Shown: piece after piece, positions 39,399 to 45,188 of the stretch | Position numbering within the stretch: the stretch's first letter is position 1 | Layout: each line of letters opens with the position of its first letter | Origin: Phycisphaerae bacterium | GTDB taxonomy: Bacteria; Planctomycetota; Phycisphaerae; Phycisphaerales; Phycisphaeraceae | DNA: 45,188 nt | Reading direction: 5' to 3' | Assembly (NCBI GenBank): GCA_002688155.1 | Contig: NZCH01000029.1 | Location: 1-45,188, forward strand | The notes under the pieces: generated by a model | What the model was told of the DNA's origin: nothing | The model's input: the letters and a program-made list of their open reading frames with translations, nothing else | Database searches by the model: none | Made by a program: the position numbers and the translations under genes

Positions 39399-40787
39399 AT
39401 GTCGGATGCGAGTTTGATTTTAAGCGTCAGCGGCTTACGCGGCATCGTTGGTGAATCACTGACGAATCAGGTCGCCGCACGGTACGCCGCGGCTTTCGCC
39501 CAATGGCTGCGACGCGATCGCGATGTGGACACGGGGCTGCATGTTGTTGTCGGCTCGGACAGTCGGCCTTCGCGGGCCGAACTTGAACCGGTGATCGTCG
39601 ACGCGCTTGCCCAGGAGGGCTGCCGTGTCACGCGAGTCGGCGTGCAGACCACGCCAGCCGTGGCGCTAATGGTTCGGGGTGTTGGCGCCGAGGGCGGGCT
39701 CATGCTCACCGCCAGCCACAACCCGGAGCAATGGAACGGGATCAAACCCTTCACACCGGATGGCGCCGCACCGTCGCCCGAGCAGGTCACACAGATCATT
39801 GATGGCTACCACGCAATGGCGATGAGACTGAGCGGTCGCTCGCATACCGGTGCGATTGACGAGGACGATACGTGTGGCCAGGCGCACGTCGAGACAATCC
39901 TGCGAAACATTGATGTCGGTACCATCCGTGCGCGGCAATTCAGCGTCGTCCTCGACAGTGTTCATGGCGCCGGCGGGCCGTCGACGGCGCTGTTACTGGG
40001 CGAGCTGGGCGCAACGGTCAAACATCTTTACGCGGAGCCGACGGGGCGGTTTCCGCGCGTGCCCGAACCAACGGGCGAGTTGGTGACCGAGCTTTGTGAA
40101 GCGGTCTGCGACCAGCGCGCTGACATCGGCCTGGCGCAGGATTCCGACGCCGATCGGCTTGCCCTGGTCGACGAACACGGCGCCTACGTCGGTGAGGAAT
40201 ACACACTGGCGCTGTGCAGTCAGCACGTGCTTCAATGCGCGCCGAGCGGTCCGCACGCCGTCGCGGCGAATCTGTCGACGAGTCGAATGCTTGATGACGT
40301 TGCGGATCATTTTGGCGCCATCGTGCTGCGCACGCCCGTCGGTGAGGCAAACGTCGTCAAAGGCATGCGACAGACAGGCGCGATTGTCGGCGGTGAAGGC
40401 AACGGCGGCGTGATCTGGCCCCGGATCGGATGGGTGCGCGACAGTCTTGCCGGAATCGCCTTGGTTCTTGACATGATGGCGCGCGACGGCCGATCGCTGG
40501 GCGAGCACGTGGCGGACATCCCCAGGTATGCGATTGTGAAAGATAAGGTGTCAATTCCCGAGGGCGACATCGGGCCTGCGATCGCCCGTGTGCGAGAACA
40601 TTTCACCAGTGAAAAAAGCGATACACAGGATGGCCTGCGAATCGATTGGACGAATCGGTGGGTACACATTCGACCAAGCAACACCGAACCGATCGTTAGA
40701 ATTATCGCTGAGGCAAACGACGCCGGATCAGCGCAGGCACTGATCGATCAGGTGCGGGCGGTCATCGGTGCCCCGGCCACCGCGTGA
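39399..40787 (+). CDS. glmM: Phosphoglucosamine/phosphohexose mutase
   Basis: Alpha-D-phosphohexomutase superfamily; interconverts hexose (or hexosamine) 6- and 1-phosphates. The 462-residue protein has SVSGLRGIVGESLTNQVA, the phosphoserine loop LMLTASHNPEQWNGIKP, the metal loop AQDSDADRLALVDEHG, the sugar-binding GGEGNGGVIWP, and the phosphate-binding RPSNTEPIVRIIAEA. The GEGNGG sugar motif is closer to archaeal-type phosphoglucosamine mutases than to E. coli GlmM (GEQSGH), so phosphoglucosamine is favoured but phosphomannose or phosphoglucose cannot be ruled out. ATG 39399 is chosen by homology. Confidence 0.87.
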   Translation: MSDASLILSVSGLRGIVGESLTNQVAARYAAAFAQWLRRDRDVDTGLHVVVGSDSRPSRAELEPVIVDALAQEGCRVTRVGVQTTPAVALMVRGVGAEGGLMLTASHNPEQWNGIKPFTPDGAAPSPEQVTQIIDGYHAMAMRLSGRSHTGAIDEDDTCGQAHVETILRNIDVGTIRARQFSVVLDSVHGAGGPSTALLLGELGATVKHLYAEPTGRFPRVPEPTGELVTELCEAVCDQRADIGLAQDSDADRLALVDEHGAYVGEEYTLALCSQHVLQCAPSGPHAVAANLSTSRMLDDVADHFGAIVLRTPVGEANVVKGMRQTGAIVGGEGNGGVIWPRIGWVRDSLAGIALVLDMMARDGRSLGEHVADIPRYAIVKDKVSIPEGDIGPAIARVREHFTSEKSDTQDGLRIDWTNRWVHIRPSNTEPIVRIIAEANDAGSAQALIDQVRAVIGAPATA

Positions 40788-40963
40788 GCACACGCAGCGC
40801 ACGCGTTGGCCACTGACCCTGTGATTGTCTGGGCAGCGTCTTATCCAGTGGGGTTGAAATTTTGTGAATTACAATCTGAAACGAGTTCATCGCGTGCACA
40901 GATCAGGGCAATGCCCATGTCCAAACTTGACCTCGCCGCGGATGCCGTGAAAATAGGCATCAA

Positions 40964-42625
40964 ATGGATCGCACTGCGACTGAATTAGACATCCTGGAGC
41001 AGATTGGTCAGATTCTGGGCGACAGCTCTGACCTTGGCCAGATTTTTCAGCGCGCCATGATCGTGCTCAGTGATCGATTGAACATTCGCCGCGCATCGCT
41101 GCTGTTATGGGACGACACCCACGACGAACTGCGCATTGTTGCATCGATCGGGTTGACGCCAGACGAAATGAACCGTGGTCGGTACGCGCTGGGCGAGGGC
41201 GTAACCGGCCAGGTGTTCGCCAGTGGTCAACGGCAGATCATCGCCGACATCGCGCGCCACCCGGAGTTCCTCAACCGAACAGGCAGCCGACCACAGGCGG
41301 ACGACGACGGACCCAAAGCCAGCATGCCGCCGGGGATCACCGCGCCACCCATCAGTTTCATCGCCGTGCCCGTCAAGGACGCCAACCGATACGTCGGCGT
41401 TATCAGCGTCGACAAACCGTTTGTCGACGAAATGTCACTCGCCGCCGACACGCGACTGCTGACGATCATCACCGGCTCGTTCGCACAAACCATTCGAGTT
41501 CACAACCTCGTGCAAACCGAAAAAGAAATGCTCCTCGCCGAGAACGAGCAGCTCCGCGAACACCTGTCCCGCCGGTACAAGTTCGATAACATCATCGCCA
41601 ACAGTTCCGCCATGCTCGATGTGCTCGGCACCAGCGCCCAGGTTGCCGACAGCCGCGCCACCGTCCTGCTGCTTGGCGAGACCGGCGTCGGCAAGGAACT
41701 CGTCGCCCGAGCGATTCACTACAACTCGCCCCGCCGCGATAAGCCGCTCATCCGCATCAACTGCGGTGCGCTGAGCCCGCAACTGCTCGAGTCAGAATTA
41801 TTCGGCCATGTCAAAGGTGCTTTTACCGGCGCCATCCGCGACAAGATCGGCCGGTTCGAAGCAGCCGACCAGGGCACCATGTTCCTCGACGAAATAGGCA
41901 CGCTCGACCCGCAGTTGCAGGTCAAATTATTACGCGTGCTCCAGGAACGCGAGTTCGAACGTGTCGGCGACCACCACACCGTCAAGGTCGACGTTCGCGT
42001 CGTTGCCGCGACCAATCTCGACCTCGAAGAGCAGGTCCGAAACGGTGAATTCCGCGAAGACCTGTACTACCGATTCAACGTCGTCACCATCCACATCCCG
42101 CCGCTGCGTTCGCGGCGGGAAGACATTCCCATGCTGATCGACTTCTTCCTGGACCGTTACAACCGCGAGAACAGCCGAAACTTGCACAAGATCAGCCGCG
42201 ACGTACTCAACACGATGCGCCGCTACCCCTGGCCGGGCAACGTGCGCGAACTGGAAAACGCCATCGAACGCGCCGTGGTGCTCAGCCAGGGCGAACAGTT
42301 CACCGAAGAACTGCTGCCCTTGAACATACGCATGTTCGCGCAGCAGGTGCGCACCAACACCGCCGACGAATCGATCGAAGCGCTGGCTGACAAAATCGCC
42401 ATCCAGGCGATCCGTCACCACCACGAAGACCACGGCCGAATCTGGGACCTGGTCATCAACGAAGTCGAACGCCGCCTGATCGCCGAAGGCCTCAACCACA
42501 ACAAAGGCACCAAAACCCGAACTGCCGACTTCCTGGGCATCAACCGCAACACGCTCAACAAAAAAGTCAGGGAACTTCGCATTGAGACACTCCCGGTCAA
42601 CTTGGCGCGCACCGGGTTGAGTTAA
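40964..42625 (+). CDS. Sigma-54-dependent transcriptional activator, GAF-AAA-Fis
   Basis: A NifA/FhlA-type enhancer-binding protein that opens sigma-54 promoters. The 553-residue protein has an N-terminal GAF domain (about 20-185) for a small-molecule signal. The AAA+ domain follows, with LGETGVGKE (about 238-245), the sigma-54 contact GAFTGA (285-290), Walker B GTMFLDEIGTL, and RYPWPGNVRELENAIERAV. The C-terminal Fis-type helix-turn-helix is KTRTADFLGINRNTLNKKVREL. The start ATG 40964 lacks a ribosome site; a short upstream reading frame overlaps it. The signal and target promoters are unknown. Confidence 0.92.
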   Translation: MDRTATELDILEQIGQILGDSSDLGQIFQRAMIVLSDRLNIRRASLLLWDDTHDELRIVASIGLTPDEMNRGRYALGEGVTGQVFASGQRQIIADIARHPEFLNRTGSRPQADDDGPKASMPPGITAPPISFIAVPVKDANRYVGVISVDKPFVDEMSLAADTRLLTIITGSFAQTIRVHNLVQTEKEMLLAENEQLREHLSRRYKFDNIIANSSAMLDVLGTSAQVADSRATVLLLGETGVGKELVARAIHYNSPRRDKPLIRINCGALSPQLLESELFGHVKGAFTGAIRDKIGRFEAADQGTMFLDEIGTLDPQLQVKLLRVLQEREFERVGDHHTVKVDVRVVAATNLDLEEQVRNGEFREDLYYRFNVVTIHIPPLRSRREDIPMLIDFFLDRYNRENSRNLHKISRDVLNTMRRYPWPGNVRELENAIERAVVLSQGEQFTEELLPLNIRMFAQQVRTNTADESIEALADKIAIQAIRHHHEDHGRIWDLVINEVERRLIAEGLNHNKGTKTRTADFLGINRNTLNKKVRELRIETLPVNLARTGLS

Positions 42626-43005
42626 AGTGGAATCATCCGGATCGTTGCGACTGGCGCGGAGCACATTTTCTCTGACAGCCGGGAAGTTCTCAGATAGATG
42701 GTGCAATGCGCCATTGTTCGCGCGTTGAGATTGGTTGTGGTTCAGCGGCGATCGATGTGATGCCGTACCACGAATCAACGTCACCGAAAGCGAAGTACAT
42801 GAGGCAACTCGCAAACCCGTCAGGGCAAGACCGGCATGCAGCACGGCCATGGCGTCGTTCGATTGAATGTCCGGAAGCTTCGTGTGTACCGGCGCTTGCA
42901 CTGCCTTATGAATCGGCAGAGCGCGAAACTCACTCGCATGTCATCCAACGCATCGCCCTGTTCGCCGCTCAGTAGACGGGATTTCGAGGGCGCGGCGTTA
43001 CATGT
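42626..43005. other. Intergenic region downstream of the sigma-54 activator
   Basis: About 380 bases with no recognisable gene on either strand; open frames here look like chance. A 7-bp hairpin (ATGGTGC/GCGCCAT, 42698-42714) could be a weak transcription end for the upstream gene. Confidence 0.5.
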
Positions 43006-44514
43006 TTACAACCCTTCCAGCGCCCGTACGATCAGCCGCACGCCGTAGCCCGTGGGGCCTTTGTTGAACATGGCCGAGTCGTTGTCAGTGTCACTGACGC
43101 CGGCGATGTCCAGATGTGCCCAGGCGGGCTGGCCTTGTTTGTTTTGTTGTACGAAGTGTGAGAGGAACACGGCGCCCTGGATGGAACTTGCGAGTCTCGG
43201 GCCGGAGTTGACCAGGTCGGCGTGGGGTGAGTCAAGCAGAGGTTTGTATTCATCCCACATGGGCAGGTGCCAGAGTTGCTGGCCGGTGTCTTCGGCGGCG
43301 TCGAGTAGTTTCTTTCTCAGGGCTGCATTTTTGCAGAACAGGCCAGCGGCTTCATGGCCCAGCGTGACGACGACGGCGCCGGTGAGGGTTGCCAGATCGA
43401 TGATTGATTTGGGTTTGTAGGTTTTGCATCCATAGGCCAGGGCATCGGCGAGGATGAGCCGGCCTTCGGCGTCGGTGTTGGTGATCTCGACGGTGACGCC
43501 GTTGTACATGCGGACGATGTCGTTCGGGCGGTAGGCGGTGCGGTCGACCATGTTTTCCGCGGTGGGGATGAGGCCAACGACGTGGACGGGGAGTTTGAGC
43601 GTGGCGATGGCGTGCATGGCGCCGATGACGGCGGTGCCGCCTGACTTGTCATACTTCATGCCCATCATGCTGGCGCCGGGTTTGATGGAGTACCCGCCGG
43701 TGTCGAAGGTGACGGCCTTGCCCACGAGCAGGACGGGAGGTTTGCTCGCGGCGGCGCGTGGTCGATGTTCGAGACAGATGAGTGCGGGCGGTGTCGATCC
43801 GGCGGCACCCACGGCGAGCAGGCCGCCCATTTTGAGTTTCTTTGCCTGCGCGGCGTTGACGATGCGGCAGCGCAGGCCGATCTGTCGCGCCATGGTTCGG
43901 CAGTAGCGCACAAGGTACGCGGGGTTGGCGACGTTGGGCGGCGACGCGGCCAGGTCGCGCGCGATGTTGGTCGACCGGCCGACCGCTATGCCCCATGACA
44001 GGCCCTTGCGAAACGTGGCGCTGGCATGCAATTGCAACGTGGCGGGGATGGCGCTTAACTGGCGTTTGTCGTTCTGGTCGGATTTGAACTTGATGAACTC
44101 GAAGTTGGCGGCCGCCATGCCGTCGCCGACTGCCCGGCCGGCGGGCTGGGCGTCGATCGCATCGCCGAGGCCGGGTGTGAGTTCCAGACCGATCGACCGT
44201 ACCTTGCCCTCCCACGCGATGCGCAGCAGTTTGGCTGCGGCGTTTCGCAGCACCTGGCCGGCGAACTTTTCGCGATCGCCCAGGCTCAGCAGGTATACCC
44301 TGCCCGGGCCGGTGTCTGGGTAGATGGTGGTGACGCGGCCGGCGTCGGCGACGAATTCGGCGCGTTTGACTGCCCGGCCCAGCGCGCCGCCGCAGCGGCG
44401 GTCGAGCGTTGCGTACTCGGCGGGCAATCGTGCGGGTTTGCCGAACAGCGCTACTGCAAGAGCATCTGGAGGGGCGGTTTTGGTTGTGGCGGCGGGGCGA
44501 AGCGTCCGATACAT
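43006..44514 (-). CDS. pepA: Leucyl aminopeptidase (M17, PepA)
   Basis: A two-zinc or manganese hexameric aminopeptidase that removes N-terminal residues from peptides in the cytosol. The 502-residue protein has a poorly conserved N-terminal domain and a full catalytic domain: VLLVGKAVTFDTGGYSIKPG (Lys and Asp ligands), MKYDKSGGTAVIGAM (Asp), ENMVDRTAYRPNDIV, and the signature TNTDAEGRLILADAL with Asp and Glu ligands and Arg. It ends in a LDIAGVSDTDNDSAMFNKGPTGYGVRLI segment typical of the family. ATG 44514 leads to MYRTLRPAATTKTAPP, which is plausible but not strongly supported. Confidence 0.94.
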   Translation of the reverse strand: MYRTLRPAATTKTAPPDALAVALFGKPARLPAEYATLDRRCGGALGRAVKRAEFVADAGRVTTIYPDTGPGRVYLLSLGDREKFAGQVLRNAAAKLLRIAWEGKVRSIGLELTPGLGDAIDAQPAGRAVGDGMAAANFEFIKFKSDQNDKRQLSAIPATLQLHASATFRKGLSWGIAVGRSTNIARDLAASPPNVANPAYLVRYCRTMARQIGLRCRIVNAAQAKKLKMGGLLAVGAAGSTPPALICLEHRPRAAASKPPVLLVGKAVTFDTGGYSIKPGASMMGMKYDKSGGTAVIGAMHAIATLKLPVHVVGLIPTAENMVDRTAYRPNDIVRMYNGVTVEITNTDAEGRLILADALAYGCKTYKPKSIIDLATLTGAVVVTLGHEAAGLFCKNAALRKKLLDAAEDTGQQLWHLPMWDEYKPLLDSPHADLVNSGPRLASSIQGAVFLSHFVQQNKQGQPAWAHLDIAGVSDTDNDSAMFNKGPTGYGVRLIVRALEGL

Positions 44515-44740
44515 CGGCGAGGACCTCTATAACAGGCGTCGGCATCGCAGGATACGCTGTTCGGCGGGCAGTGCAAAGCCGGGGCGGCCGTGCCGGCGGC
44601 CGCACGGCGTTCATTTGACACGGCTCGTCGCGCGAATCGGCGTTTTGACAACGAAATGTCGCGTTGTTACCTTGCCATGTTCTGTCAGGGGCCGCCCGAC
44701 GGATTCCTCCCGCCTTAACCTAAAGCCTTGGAGTGGCCAG

Positions 44741-45188
44741 ATGTTGCGTCAATGGTGTCCGGTTGCGATTGCAGCCGTCGTTCTTGTGTCCGCCGTAGCG
44801 GCGCCCATCGTGCGGGCACAGTCGGCCCCGGAAATCCCCGCCGAGATTTATACCAGGGATACCGAGTTCACCGAGTCGCAGCGGCAGGTGATCGAGGACT
44901 TCGTCGATCACTGGATCGACCTTTTGGACGACGGAAGCGCAGCCGAGATCGCCAAGGCACGGCGTCAACTGATCGATCAGATGGCGGGGGTCGGTTCACA
45001 ACTGTTCAACACGGTTTACTCGCAGACTGTTTGCAAGGCGCTTGAACCACTGCTGGCTTTGCAGGACCAGTTGTCGTTGCGTTTGAACGCGCTCATTGTC
45101 GCGTCAGTGCTTGCGGATGGGTGTGTCGTCAACCTGATCGCGACGGGTCTTGGCGACAAGTCACCGGCGGTGCGCTACTGGGCCGCGC
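44741..45188 (+). CDS. Exported protein with signal peptide, cut by the window edge
   Basis: From ATG 44741 (GGAG 8 bases upstream) the frame stays open to the window end, giving at least 149 residues. It starts with MLRQWCPVAIAAVVLVSAVA, a signal peptide with likely cleavage after APIVRA near residue 26. An acidic/helical stretch follows (PEIPAEIYTRDTEFTESQRQ...), then LRLNALIVASVLADG and LGDKSPAVRYWAA, which resemble one HEAT-type repeat. I do not recognise a family. It is divergent from pepA. Confidence 0.72.
   Translation, partial: MLRQWCPVAIAAVVLVSAVAAPIVRAQSAPEIPAEIYTRDTEFTESQRQVIEDFVDHWIDLLDDGSAAEIAKARRQLIDQMAGVGSQLFNTVYSQTVCKALEPLLALQDQLSLRLNALIVASVLADGCVVNLIATGLGDKSPAVRYWAA

Noticed and set aside
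42706..42975. Plus-strand frame after the sigma-54 activator
   Set aside because: No family, no ribosome site and atypical composition; likely chance.

Overview
The window reads as about 45 kb of a GC-rich bacterial chromosome, most likely a planctomycete and possibly a member of Phycisphaerae. This is inference from gene content: a TPR-plus-secretin protein over 1000 residues long, an exosortase-type polysaccharide deacetylase, two phytanoyl-CoA-dioxygenase-like proteins, a response regulator with its helix-turn-helix in front of the receiver, a decayed GxxExxY gene and short intergenic repeats. No 16S or other decisive marker is present. Most of the content is housekeeping genes in short, mixed-strand transcription units.

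Layout. 1-1504: the C-terminal end of a tyrosine recombinase on the minus strand abuts an N-terminally truncated recJ on the plus strand. 1520-7000: an orphan parA, an F1 ATP synthase beta gene with no other atp genes, pyruvate kinase and a polysaccharide deacetylase. 7106-10330: the secretin, followed by about 1 kb without a gene. 11310-14659: a minus-strand translation/secretion operon in the order promoter, tRNA-Thr, tuf, rpmG, tRNA-Trp, secE, nusG, not followed by rplK. 15189-18637: an Nfu-type Fe-S scaffold, csrA, a small membrane protein, a Cu/Zn efflux permease with an HMA domain, a dead GxxExxY gene bracketed by inverted repeats, and purE. 18780-28869: tilS, PhyH-like, DegT/DnrJ aminotransferase, YebC, acylphosphatase, a divergent Nramp, a UDP-sugar pyrophosphorylase, a chlorite-dismutase/HemQ relative, rsmE and an acidic membrane protein. 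28880-34699: ribD, an AsmA-like protein, a second PhyH-like protein and a complete iscRSUA operon. 34927-38561: an orphan nuoA, an adenylate-kinase-like enzyme, the HTH-receiver regulator, moaD and moeA. 38695-45188: an HAD phosphatase, a hexosamine/hexose phosphomutase, a GAF-AAA-Fis sigma-54 activator, leucyl aminopeptidase and the start of an exported protein cut by the window edge.

How parts work together. iscR, iscS, iscU and iscA form one operon. Its promoter has a 15-bp palindrome in the -35/-10 spacer that closely resembles an IscR operator, so IscR feedback is predicted. The tuf-to-nusG unit couples elongation, ribosomal protein L33, tRNA supply, Sec translocation and transcription elongation. 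moeA and moaD are adjacent genes for molybdenum cofactor. The phosphomutase, the UDP-sugar pyrophosphorylase, the DegT aminotransferase and the polysaccharide deacetylase could serve a common nucleotide-sugar or exopolysaccharide metabolism, but they are not in one operon.

Most unusual signals. (1) Several intergenic short tandem arrays share an exact 7-bp period with different unit sequences, including an inverted pair between tRNA-Trp and rpmG. (2) A 454-bp unit carries a GxxExxY pseudogene with two in-frame TAA codons between inverted 9-bp doublets; a perfect 17-bp copy of one end lies alone at 11151. (3) MoaD has eight residues beyond its Gly-Gly. (4) There is an IscR-like operator in the iscR promoter. 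(5) A nested hairpin lies upstream of tilS. (6) The recombinase-recJ junction is either a real insertion or rearrangement or an assembly chimera.
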